Translations under genes and position numbers: made by a program
From: a virus
Virus record (IMG/VR): IMGVR_UViG_3300037558_001664
Span: 1 to 22,487 of that record
DNA length: 22,487 nt
Strand: one strand, 5' to 3'
The notes under the pieces: generated by a model
Database searches by the model: none
What the model was told of the DNA's origin: nothing
Seen by the model: only the letters and a program-made list of their open reading frames with translations
Part shown: positions 1-5,519 of the stretch, in pieces
How the letters are laid out: each line of letters begins with the position of its first letter
How positions within the stretch are numbered: the first letter of the stretch is position 1

Positions 1-87
1 CGCTCGCCGTCCGGCCCTGGCTCCCCCCCGCCCCGTTGGGTACCCGGGGGTGTTGATTCAGCCCAGGCCAATCACCTCGTAATGAAT

Positions 88-117
88 TTGTCATTGTGCA
101 CAAAGACATGTGATATT
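88..117 (+). promoter_or_regulatory. Weak sigma70-like promoter candidate
   Basis: TTGTCA (88-93) and GATATT (112-117) are separated by 18 bp and overlap the twin palindromes. Matches are 5/6 and 4/6 to consensus. Position fits transcription of the gene at 192 and the operon behind it, but the match alone is not strong evidence. Confidence 0.3.
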
Positions 118-125
118 GTGCACAA
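94..125. promoter_or_regulatory. Twin palindromic sites, likely operator
   Basis: The perfect 10-bp palindrome TTGTGCACAA occurs at 94-103 and again at 116-125. It lies within a longer direct repeat (ATTGTGCACAAAGA at 93-106 and 115-128). The centre-to-centre distance is 22 bp, about two helical turns, so two protein dimers could bind the same face of the DNA. The sites overlap a weak promoter-like sequence ahead of the early genes. An operator for a phage or host regulator is inferred; no regulator gene is seen in the window. Confidence 0.5.
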
Positions 126-191
126 AGAAATGTTTATTCTTTTTCCGATTTGATTGACAATGCACGCAAACCATGCATTGGTTATTTCATC

Positions 192-437
192 ATGTTGATA
201 AAAGGAAACTTCGCAAATCTCAACGGCTCGCGAGCGCGCACCGTTGTTAAATTTAAACTGGCTCGAAAGCTATCAGAAAAAGGTCAGGTCATGTTGGCTG
301 ACTTTTTACGTCCAAAGGTTGAGGGCTTAACCGCCATGAATATTCAGGACATAATTTCGGACGAAATTTCATCATTGGGCTTAAAAGATGATGATTGCCG
401 ATTAGCCGATTCTATTTTTCAACTCATAAACCAATAA
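192..437 (+). CDS. Small unknown protein, first early gene
   Basis: An 81-residue protein of unknown function. It has a basic N-terminal half (RARTVVKFKLARKL) and an acidic, helical C-terminal half. ATG at 192 is preferred because the upstream in-frame alternative at 150 is a TTG with no SD sequence. There is no SD before 192 either. The basic segment might contact nucleic acid, but no known domain is recognised. Its stop lies within an 8-bp tandem repeat that forms the leader of the next gene. Confidence 0.5.
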   Translation: MLIKGNFANLNGSRARTVVKFKLARKLSEKGQVMLADFLRPKVEGLTAMNIQDIISDEISSLGLKDDDCRLADSIFQLINQ

Positions 438-447
438 ACCAATAAAA
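426..447 (+). repeat. 8-bp tandem repeat in a gene junction
   Basis: The unit ATAAACCA occurs twice (426-433 and 434-441), followed by a partial copy running into the ATG at 448. The next downstream junction, before 838, carries a similar ACCAATAAAAAATGAC. The repeat supplies an A-rich, SD-less leader and may be a duplicated translation-enhancing element. Confidence 0.5.
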
Positions 448-720
448 ATGACAAACAATACACTATTAAACGAAGTAATTGAAACACGCAACGGGCATTA
501 TTGCCATGCGTTTGAGGCTGAAGAAGTTTATCAGCTTAAAAGTTTAGCGGAAGCCGTATTTGAGGAGAACGAAGAAAAGCACGGTTTTAAAGCGTGTTTG
601 GAATTCCTTGAGTCTTTGGAAATCATTTGCACGGAAGAAGAGAACGAGGAAGAAATTTATTCTTTTGACTTTTTCGAATATATCAAAAGCCTCAATATTT
701 CATCCTTTATTATTGAATAA
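448..720 (+). CDS. Acidic unknown protein
   Basis: A 90-residue, strongly acidic protein; Glu dominates, including an EEENEEE run near residues 63-69. It contains a single HxxxxH-like His pair near the N-terminus and a Phe-rich acidic C-terminus. No family is recognised. Small acidic early phage proteins sometimes mimic DNA or inhibit host enzymes, but that is only an analogy here. It sits 10 bp after the previous gene and 1 bp before a membrane micropeptide, so the three are probably co-transcribed. Confidence 0.55.
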   Translation: MTNNTLLNEVIETRNGHYCHAFEAEEVYQLKSLAEAVFEENEEKHGFKACLEFLESLEIICTEEENEEEIYSFDFFEYIKSLNISSFIIE

Positions 721-721
721 A

Positions 722-841
722 ATGGATTTACTTAATCACATTCAAAGCGATATTTTCGCCCTTTTTGGCGCGATTGTCTCAATCTTAAGCCTCGTCGGTC
801 TATTGGTCGGCGCGGTTAACCTAAAAACCAATAAAAAATGA
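722..841 (+). CDS. 39-residue membrane micropeptide
   Basis: Starts at ATG 722, one base after the preceding stop, and ends in the TGA of an ATGA overlap with the gene at 838. A single hydrophobic segment of about 22 residues (roughly 11-32, rich in Leu, Val, Ile and Gly) is followed by a basic tail (KTNKK), which predicts one transmembrane helix with a cytoplasmic C-terminus. The function is unknown. Early phage micropeptides of this kind can act on the host membrane, for example in superinfection exclusion, but nothing here proves that. The stop-start overlap on both sides supports it being real. Confidence 0.55.
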   Translation: MDLLNHIQSDIFALFGAIVSILSLVGLLVGAVNLKTNKK

Positions 842-1182
842 CTCATCACGAATTATACCTAAAAATACAGAATCAAAAACACGCTAGCGCATGGTCAAAA
901 GGCGTCAGCAAATACGCGCTGGAACTCGTTGAAATGTTAGAGCAAGAAGGTTGGGAAACTAAGGAAAAAAATATGCTTAACGGGGCTAGTAATTGGCGCC
1001 AGTTCTCCTATGGCGGCAGCGCCCTAATCTATAACGAAGAAATCGCCGAACGCCTTTGCCCTCCGTCTCAGTTCAAAAAGAAAAAAGGAGGCAATTTACC
1101 GCCCAATAAATGCGAGCAATGGCTAGAAGTTCAAGCGCGCGCGCTTTTTCAGGCGGCAAGGCTAATTCTCAACCAAGTTTGA
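838..1182 (+). CDS. Conserved unknown protein of mobile elements
   Basis: A 114-residue protein. The central and C-terminal segments (GASNWRQFSYGGSALIYN, then EIAERLCPPSQ, then EQWLEVQARALFQAARLIL) resemble a family I remember from plasmids, integrative elements and phages of gut bacteria, always of unknown function. It appears to be a soluble alpha/beta protein without metal-binding motifs. The start overlaps the preceding stop as ATGA, implying translational coupling. Family membership comes from memory of the motif and was not searched. Confidence 0.6.
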   Translation: MTHHELYLKIQNQKHASAWSKGVSKYALELVEMLEQEGWETKEKNMLNGASNWRQFSYGGSALIYNEEIAERLCPPSQFKKKKGGNLPPNKCEQWLEVQARALFQAARLILNQV

Positions 1183-1197
1183 AGAAAGACTAATAAT

Positions 1198-1395
1198 ATG
1201 AAAACAAAAGAAAAGAAAATCCACAATCCATTTGCTTCAATTAATGCCAAAGTTTCCCTTGGGGCTTTTGGTATGATAAGGATTGAAACAGAAAAAGATT
1301 GTATCCACGCAAACCCAAATGGGTTTTACTCCAAAACGGGCGACAAGTTAACTGGAAAAGAGGCCAAGCAAACACTAGGAATTGACGAGGGATAA
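1198..1395 (+). CDS. Small basic unknown protein
   Basis: A 65-residue protein, Lys-rich at both ends, with a central beta-like stretch. It begins after an A-rich leader (TAATAATATG) without SD and ends 2 bp before the micropeptide at 1398. No domain is recognised. Confidence 0.45.
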   Translation: MKTKEKKIHNPFASINAKVSLGAFGMIRIETEKDCIHANPNGFYSKTGDKLTGKEAKQTLGIDEG

Positions 1396-1397
1396 AA

Positions 1398-1484
1398 ATG
1401 AATCCTGAATTAATCCGATACATAGCGGGAGCAGTTGTTTTGATTGCTCTCGTTTTAACCAACACTAAACAAAAAAACAATTAA
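1398..1484 (+). CDS. 28-residue membrane micropeptide
   Basis: This very short reading frame encodes a polar N-terminus, a hydrophobic segment of about 14-16 residues (IAGAVVLIALVL) and a KQKNN-type basic tail: a minimal single-pass membrane peptide. It lies 2 bp after one gene and 4 bp before the next, filling the gap exactly, which is the main argument that it is translated. The function is unknown. Confidence 0.4.
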   Translation: MNPELIRYIAGAVVLIALVLTNTKQKNN

Positions 1485-1488
1485 TAGG

Positions 1489-1686
1489 ATGAAGATAAAA
1501 CAATATTCAATTAGACTTGGTCATGATTATTATGACGGCACGGGATTTAGTCGTGTAATTATTAAAGCGCCAGTATTTTTTCCCAGCATGAAAGAAGTAC
1601 GAAAGGCTTACGATGAGATTAGCGAATCGTACGGGCTGGGATTGCTTCACGATTGCGAAACCGTAGAAATGGACTTAGAAATTTAG
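1489..1686 (+). CDS. Small unknown protein
   Basis: A 65-residue protein with an N-terminal beta-like part (MKIKQYSIRLGHDYYDGTGF) and a short helix (MKEVRKAYDEISE). This layout would suit a compact alpha/beta fold, but no family is recognised. It starts 4 bp after the micropeptide stop, with a weak AGGA (1486-1489) close to the ATG. Confidence 0.45.
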   Translation: MKIKQYSIRLGHDYYDGTGFSRVIIKAPVFFPSMKEVRKAYDEISESYGLGLLHDCETVEMDLEI

Positions 1687-1710
1687 AGATAAACAAAGGA
1701 GAAAAAAGAA

Positions 1711-1926
1711 ATGAATTCACTACTAAAACAGACACAGAAAGACGTTGCCAAGCACTACGCACGGAAGATAGACCTTGCGGGATTGGCAGAGCTTCACGCA
1801 ATAGAGAAGAAAATCACTCGACACTACGAAAACGGTACGCTGAGCGCGTCTGATCTTGGCAAGCTGGACGTGAAAGTAATGGAAGAAATCGCTAGATTCG
1901 ACGAAATGCATAAACTTTATACTTAA
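1711..1926 (+). CDS. Small helical unknown protein
   Basis: A 71-residue protein predicted to be almost entirely alpha-helical, with alternating charged and hydrophobic residues. It is preceded by one of the clearest SD sequences in the early region (AAAGGAG at 1695-1701), which decides the start over the overlapping +2 frame. No domain recognised. It ends 6 bp before the methyltransferase-like gene. Confidence 0.5.
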   Translation: MNSLLKQTQKDVAKHYARKIDLAGLAELHAIEKKITRHYENGTLSASDLGKLDVKVMEEIARFDEMHKLYT

Positions 1927-1932
1927 AACATT

Positions 1933-2565
1933 ATGAAAATAGCAATACTATGCGAGACAAGCGGCACGATTCGCGAACTAATGAGAGAAAAGGGGCATGA
2001 CGTTATATCATGCGACACCTTACCCTCTGACGATCTATCGCCAAGCGATTCACACCACTGGCAAGGGGATGCCATGAAATTCCTACAGGATAGTGACGAT
2101 GGAGAGTTCGATTTGATAATTGGACATCCACCGTGCACTGCCCTTGCGGTAAGCGGAAATAGATGGTACGGGCAAGGAATGGAGAAACACTCTAAGCGAT
2201 TAGAGGCCATGCAATGGACGGTGGATTTGTGGAATCTAGCTAAGCGCAAAGCAAAGCGGGTAGCCTTTGAAAATCCCGTGGGCGTGCTGGGACACACCGA
2301 AATGGGCAAGGCTACGCAATACGTTCAGCCGTGGCAGCATGGGCATCCTGAAAGCAAACGTACGGGCTTATGGCTACACAACCTGCCTAAACTACAGGAG
2401 ACGGACAACGTGAAAGAGGAGTTCGACAAGCTTCCAAAGCGAGAGCAACAGCGCCTACACTATCTGCCACCATCGCCTGATCGATGGAAGATCCGTAGTA
2501 AAACATTTATGGGCATAGCTCAAGCAGTAGCAAATCAATGGGGAGATTTAGACAATGGAATATAA
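1933..2565 (+). CDS. Cytosine-5 DNA methyltransferase-like protein
   Basis: A 210-residue protein resembling the compact phage cytosine methyltransferase-like family. It would transfer a methyl group, or a related modification, from S-adenosylmethionine to cytosine. The N-terminus (ILCETSGTIREL) corresponds to the SAM-binding motif. GHPPCTALAVSG near residues 64-75 holds the Pro-Cys of the catalytic motif. FENPVG near residue 115 corresponds to the ENV motif with Pro in place of Val. PWQHGHPESKRTGLWL lies where the QxRxR motif is expected. At 210 residues it is much shorter than classical enzymes and has no obvious target-recognition domain. No partner restriction enzyme is seen, so self-DNA protection or base modification is more likely than a restriction system. 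Confidence 0.65.
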   Translation: MKIAILCETSGTIRELMREKGHDVISCDTLPSDDLSPSDSHHWQGDAMKFLQDSDDGEFDLIIGHPPCTALAVSGNRWYGQGMEKHSKRLEAMQWTVDLWNLAKRKAKRVAFENPVGVLGHTEMGKATQYVQPWQHGHPESKRTGLWLHNLPKLQETDNVKEEFDKLPKREQQRLHYLPPSPDRWKIRSKTFMGIAQAVANQWGDLDNGI

Positions 2566-2935
2566 AACGCTCTACAAGGATTATAAATTCGACGGGGAGG
2601 TCGCCCCCTATCAAAGTTGGAATGAATTTATCGACTTTGACGATGAGGCAAAAGCGTTAGAGGGGGCCTTGTGTGCATACAGAGAAAAGGCCGATAAATT
2701 TGCCCTAAAAAACCTAACAACACATTGGGGTTTTTGGGGGCTGGAAATATCCCCCTCATACGACGGCGCGCCGTGCATGGAAATCCCCTATGAGGATTTT
2801 TTGAATGCTATGGTCGAGAAAAGCCATGAATATATAGAATATGATGACACAATGGAAAACCTAGATGCATACATTGAAGATACCGAAAAAACGCTAAAAA
2901 CCCTTAAAGCCCTCAAGCAATGGAAAAAGAAATGA
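2555..2935 (+). CDS. Unknown acidic protein
   Basis: A 126-residue protein with an acidic N-terminal half rich in aromatic residues (repeated Tyr and Trp, FWGLEISPSYDG) and a Lys-rich helical C-terminus (EKTLKTLKALKQWKKK). It overlaps the methyltransferase-like gene by 11 bp and the next gene by ATGA, so it is part of the same operon. No family recognised. Confidence 0.5.
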   Translation: MEYKTLYKDYKFDGEVAPYQSWNEFIDFDDEAKALEGALCAYREKADKFALKNLTTHWGFWGLEISPSYDGAPCMEIPYEDFLNAMVEKSHEYIEYDDTMENLDAYIEDTEKTLKTLKALKQWKKK

Positions 2936-3078
2936 CAAAAGAAGAAGAAGCCGAGTGGGAGGAAGCTTGGCGTGACAAGCGGCAAGAGAAACAAGCCGAG
3001 GCAATGCAGACCCTTCGCGAGAGCATGAGGGAGTGGGCAAAACAAGCCTTGACAGAGACTAAAAAAAAGGAACAATAG
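2932..3078 (+). CDS. Small charged helical peptide
   Basis: A 48-residue, highly charged peptide dominated by Glu, Lys, Arg, Ala and Gln, probably one long helix or coiled coil. ATG at 2932 overlaps the previous stop as ATGA and is preferred; an in-frame ATG at 2920 would add four residues. No family recognised. It ends 5 bp before the next gene. Confidence 0.45.
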   Translation: MTKEEEAEWEEAWRDKRQEKQAEAMQTLRESMREWAKQALTETKKKEQ

Positions 3079-3083
3079 AAATC

Positions 3084-3332
3084 ATGGAAAGAAAAATAGA
3101 CATAATAGACGGATATGGTCAAACCGTGTACATAACGTACGAAATTATACCTTTTGAGGAGCGTACCTTGGAGCACCCTGGCGTAGAGGGAAGCATCGAA
3201 ATACTTGGAGCTGAAACGGCGAAGGGCAGAACGAGCGACCTAAGCACTGAAATTCTAGAGGATATGGTGCGGCGAGAGCTTGAGAGTTACGCAGAAGATG
3301 CAATAATTAACGAGTGGGAAGTTCACTCTTAA
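3084..3332 (+). CDS. Small unknown protein
   Basis: An 82-residue acidic protein. The first half looks beta-rich (IDIIDGYGQTVYITYEIIPF) and the second helical (LSTEILEDMVRRELESYAED). No recognised domain. The C-terminus is followed by a 16-bp A/T-rich gap to the next gene. Confidence 0.45.
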   Translation: MERKIDIIDGYGQTVYITYEIIPFEERTLEHPGVEGSIEILGAETAKGRTSDLSTEILEDMVRRELESYAEDAIINEWEVHS

Positions 3333-3348
3333 ATAGAAATATAATAAT

Positions 3349-3630
3349 ATGAAAAACACACACACACACACACATATAGCACTCGATGGAGTGCTTGTAG
3401 ATATAGCAGAGATTCGAAAGGATGTCATGAACGGGCATCGAGAAGGTGCTGATCAGCAGCTCTGTAGCTTGGAGAGTACCATCAAGTCTATCCAAAGAGA
3501 GCAGCTTCCAGTGGATTCAGGAGACGATCAATTCGATCAAACAATGACCGATGCCCGAACCACAATCGGGACGTTCTTCGGCGATCTCAGGGACATTTAC
3601 GAGCCAAAGGAGTGTAATCTCAAGCCGTGA
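3349..3630 (+). CDS. Unknown protein with a (CA)9 repeat at its start
   Basis: A 93-residue protein whose first codons run through a dinucleotide repeat, giving the N-terminus MKNTHTHTHI. The rest is helical, polar and acidic, without a recognised domain. It ends in a GTGA-type overlap with a possible upstream start of the next gene. The repeat lies immediately after the ATG, where slippage would shift the frame of the whole protein. That could be a contingency locus, or simply an accident in a non-essential gene. Confidence 0.45.
   Translation: MKNTHTHTHIALDGVLVDIAEIRKDVMNGHREGADQQLCSLESTIKSIQREQLPVDSGDDQFDQTMTDARTTIGTFFGDLRDIYEPKECNLKP
3357..3374 (+). repeat. (CA)9 dinucleotide repeat
   Basis: Nine perfect CA units begin six bases after the start codon of the gene at 3349. 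A change of one or two units would shift the reading frame; three units would keep it. Confidence 0.85.
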
Positions 3631-3646
3631 AACTAAGCCGTGAAAC

Positions 3647-3667
3647 GGTCGGTTTTTTTAACCGATC
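3647..3667 (+). promoter_or_regulatory. Hairpin just upstream of a strong ribosome-binding site
   Basis: GGTCGGTT and AACCGATC form an 8-bp stem (one G-U pair) around a loop of five T. The SD AAAGGAGG (3668-3675) starts at the next base, and GTG follows at 3681. A duplicated AAGCCGTGAAAC (3622-3633 and 3635-3646) lies just upstream. The hairpin could shield or expose the ribosome-binding site, or end partial readthrough. The T run is in the loop, so it is not a standard terminator. Confidence 0.5.
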
Positions 3668-3680
3668 AAAGGAGGCATCT

Positions 3681-3815
3681 GTGGCCTACGTAGGCAATCC
3701 CTACGGGCCAAACAAAACCCAGGCAGGGGTTAATTTGTTATTTAAGGAGCAGCAGCCAGCAGAGGCAGTTAATCAGGCCGAGCTGGAATTAATTCTTGCA
3801 GAGTATGGATTATGA
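3681..3815 (+). CDS. 44-residue unknown protein (GTG start)
   Basis: GTG at 3681 is chosen because a near-perfect SD (AAAGGAGG) ends five bases upstream. The alternative GTG at 3627 overlaps the preceding stop and would add 18 residues encoded by the duplicated sequence and hairpin. The product begins (M)AYVGNPYGPNKTQAG and ends in an acidic helix (NQAELELILAEYGL). No family recognised. It overlaps the next gene as ATGA. Confidence 0.45.
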   Translation: MAYVGNPYGPNKTQAGVNLLFKEQQPAEAVNQAELELILAEYGL

Positions 3816-3985
3816 ACCACAAAAGAAGGAAAAAAATGATTGAGATGAAGAAACAAGCTCAAAATGATTATCAAAAGGATTTAAGGCGATTGCGCCGAAA
3901 CGGCATATTTTTTGCTTTTCAATGTTATTTGACCATCGTTGGAATGATTTCATTGATTGTTTTGATGATTTGGATTGTACTGTAA
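3812..3985 (+). CDS. 57-residue membrane protein with basic N-terminus
   Basis: The product has a very basic N-terminal half (HKRRKK, then RRLRRN) followed by a hydrophobic helix from about residue 37 to the C-terminus (TIVGMISLIVLMIWIVL). This predicts a single membrane anchor with a positively charged cytoplasmic part, which could tether DNA or a partner at the membrane. The ATG at 3812 overlaps the previous stop as ATGA; an ATG at 3836 behind AAGGA is an alternative. It is the last gene before the terminator at 4025. Confidence 0.5.
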   Translation: MNHKRRKKMIEMKKQAQNDYQKDLRRLRRNGIFFAFQCYLTIVGMISLIVLMIWIVL

Positions 3986-4024
3986 TCCATTTTTCTCAAA
4001 AACTGAGAGAAAAAACCACTCTAT

Positions 4025-4066
4025 AAATCTCTAAGCCGTTAAAGCTTAGGGGTTTATTTTTTTATT
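4025..4066 (+). terminator. Rho-independent terminator
   Basis: AAATCTCTAAGC (4025-4036) pairs with GCTTAGGGGTTT (4044-4055) as a 12-bp stem with two G-U pairs around a 7-base loop. It is followed by ATTTTTTTATT. It ends the operon whose last gene stops at 3985. Confidence 0.8.
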
Positions 4067-4093
4067 GACATCTGGCGAGCCGAGGAATATCAT
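4065..4093 (+). promoter_or_regulatory. Sigma70-type promoter
   Basis: A perfect -35 TTGACA (4065-4070) and -10 TATCAT (4088-4093, 5/6) are separated by 17 bp. They lie at the very end of the preceding terminator and upstream of the SSB-like gene. Predicted transcripts would start near 4100 and carry a leader of about 140 nt. Confidence 0.6.
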
Positions 4094-4180
4094 GAGCGGC
4101 GAGTCTGGTCGATGTAGAGGCGCGAATTAATGAGCATATTTAGCTGCCTTTGCTTTTATGGAAATAAATGAAATTAGGGC

Positions 4181-4208
4181 TTGACCTTAAAGGCAATCTG
4201 AACATAAT
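4181..4208 (+). promoter_or_regulatory. Second sigma70-type promoter candidate
   Basis: TTGACC (4181-4186, 5/6) and CATAAT (4203-4208, 5/6) are separated by 16 bp and lie 33 bp before the ATG at 4242. This would give a short-leader transcript of the SSB-like gene. Confidence 0.5.
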
Positions 4209-4241
4209 GTTTCTTATCACTAATTTAATCATTAAATAATT

Positions 4242-4898
4242 ATGGAAGAAAAATACATAGTAAACCCTGCAAAATTCACACTCAAATGGGCTGGCGGTAA
4301 AGATACTGGCAAGTTCAGGTATTACGATAATGAGAAAAAGGAGAAGGTCTTCGTTGATGGCATTGAGTTTGTTAAACTTGAAGAGGCCCATTCAATTAGT
4401 GGCTACAGTAACCAATTCGGTACTTGCTTTAGCAATGAGGAACAGGACCACAACGCCCCTAAGCACGTCCAGATTTTCAATGAAGGAGGGTCGGAGGTTG
4501 TACTATCTGGCACATGGAAAGATATTAAATACGAAGCACAGGGCAAATACGGTGCTAAGTTCACAAGCGTCATTTACGCATCCACAATAAACTGCACAAA
4601 TTCAGAAATTGAGGATGGTTCAATTGTTCGCGTCTTGGTTAAAGGATGCTCACTCTCCCCTTGGATTGAGTTTGGCAAATCCCATAAGGGGGCCAAGAGC
4701 GTCAAATGCACAGGTGCCAAAGACCATAAGACCGGAGATATTCAGTTCAGGTCTCCAGTTTTTGAGGCTGGTGAAGGTTCTCCCAAGGCAGATGTTAATG
4801 CCCAACGCGAAGAGGTTCGCAATTTCCTCTCAGAAAAGAAAGCTGAACTTGATGCCAAGCTTGCTCAGGAGCCAGAGCTAGCCGAGTCGCCTTTCTAA
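4242..4898 (+). CDS. Probable phage single-stranded DNA-binding protein
   Basis: A 218-residue protein, beta-rich through about residue 165 (e.g. SISGYSNQFGTCFSNE; VVLSGTWKDIKYEAQGKYG; VRVLVKGCSLSPWIEF), followed by a charged helix and a C-terminus ending ELAESPF. An acidic tail ending in Pro-Phe is the hallmark of SSB proteins, which use it to recruit replication and repair partners. The core resembles phage SSB-like proteins I recall from aquatic phages rather than E. coli SSB. It would coat ssDNA during replication and recombination with the nuclease and helicase encoded downstream. It has its own promoters and terminator, consistent with high expression. The assignment is by resemblance and C-terminal tail, not by search. 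Confidence 0.55.
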   Translation: MEEKYIVNPAKFTLKWAGGKDTGKFRYYDNEKKEKVFVDGIEFVKLEEAHSISGYSNQFGTCFSNEEQDHNAPKHVQIFNEGGSEVVLSGTWKDIKYEAQGKYGAKFTSVIYASTINCTNSEIEDGSIVRVLVKGCSLSPWIEFGKSHKGAKSVKCTGAKDHKTGDIQFRSPVFEAGEGSPKADVNAQREEVRNFLSEKKAELDAKLAQEPELAESPF

Positions 4899-4952
4899 TC
4901 CTTGCCTAATCCCACCAAGCAATAGTAGCTCTTCACGCCAGAGAAGACACCT

Positions 4953-4986
4953 GCCCCGCAAGCCGTAATGGAGCTGCGGGGCTTTT
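4953..4986 (+). terminator. Rho-independent terminator after the SSB-like gene
   Basis: GCCCCGCA (4953-4960) and TGCGGGGC (4975-4982) form a perfect G+C-rich 8-bp stem around a 14-base loop, followed by TTTT. The T tract is short and the next gene starts 16 bp later, so partial readthrough is likely. Confidence 0.75.
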
Positions 4987-5001
4987 GGGTAAACTCAAAA
5001 A

Positions 5002-5292
5002 ATGAAACCATCAAAAACGCAATTAGACAAACTCGTTAAGGGCCACAATGGTCAAGACGACCAGACCTGGCATCGCACCCTGGCAACCAAGTATCCAAGA
5101 AATGGAGGCATAGAGGTCATTGGTCTCGACAGCTACCGCAATTTATACTTTGTGCAAATCTCTGATGACGAGAGGGTTATGATTGATTGGATAAGCAAGA
5201 CAGAAATTGGCAAGCAACAAACCGAAGCAATGCCTGAGCATTTTCGCGTTTCTGATTCTGTACTTGATAAATTTAGACAGAAAATGAAATGA
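5002..5292 (+). CDS. Unknown protein
   Basis: A 96-residue protein, basic at the N-terminus, with a central beta hairpin-like stretch (GLDSYRNLYFVQISDDERVMIDWI) and a helical basic C-terminus. It has no recognised family. The start lies 16 bp after a terminator and shows no promoter of its own, so it probably depends on readthrough. It overlaps the next gene as ATGA. Confidence 0.5.
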   Translation: MKPSKTQLDKLVKGHNGQDDQTWHRTLATKYPRNGGIEVIGLDSYRNLYFVQISDDERVMIDWISKTEIGKQQTEAMPEHFRVSDSVLDKFRQKMK

Positions 5293-5486
5293 ATTTTATA
5301 AAACTTATCGACTTAGAGGAAGAGGGCGAAGCCGAGGTGCTTGTATCCATAATCGAGGAGGCCATCGAACGCCACTGCTCAGAGGAGCAGGAGGCGAGCA
5401 TTGTAGACTACGTAGAGCGACGCATTGAGCTTGAGAGTTTGCAATTTGGAGATGAATATTTGCTCAAAATTAGCGAATTAGGTTGA
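5289..5486 (+). CDS. Small acidic unknown protein
   Basis: A 65-residue, very Glu-rich protein predicted to be helical. The ATG overlaps the stop of the previous gene as ATGA, implying coupled translation. No domain recognised. Confidence 0.5.
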   Translation: MNFIKLIDLEEEGEAEVLVSIIEEAIERHCSEEQEASIVDYVERRIELESLQFGDEYLLKISELG

Positions 5487-5519
5487 CCTCGTGTTTAAAC
5501 TTCTTAAAACTATCGACAT

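Larger units (their letters stand above)
1..191. other. Non-coding leader upstream of the first early gene
   Basis: No convincing gene is seen here. The first 50 bases are strikingly G+C-rich, with C and G runs, unlike the A+T-richer sequence that follows. Bases 94-125 hold two perfect palindromes and 88-117 a weak promoter-like pair (listed separately). A TTGACA at 154-159 has no acceptable -10 box at normal spacing. The region probably controls the rightward early gene set. Confidence 0.5.
3986..4241. other. Intergenic control region between two early units
   Basis: No gene is supported in these 256 bases; the reading frames present are under 15 codons. The region holds a hairpin (TTTTTCTC 3990-3997 with GAGAAAAA 4007-4014), a rho-independent terminator (4025-4066) and two rightward promoter candidates (4065-4093 and 4181-4208), each listed where well supported. 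Confidence 0.6.

Noticed and set aside
154-159. A consensus -35 TTGACA before the first gene
   Set aside because: No acceptable -10 hexamer occurs 16-18 bp downstream, so it was not called a promoter.
1923-2309. A 128-codon open frame on the minus strand inside the methyltransferase-like gene
   Set aside because: It is fully antisense to a gene with recognisable motifs, gives Ser/Pro/Cys-rich low-likelihood protein, and has no SD or neighbours in phase.
3990-4014. Hairpin of TTTTTCTC and GAGAAAAA as a terminator
   Set aside because: The stem is A/T-rich with few G-C pairs and the better terminator follows within 15 bp; it could serve the minus strand, but no gene there needs one.
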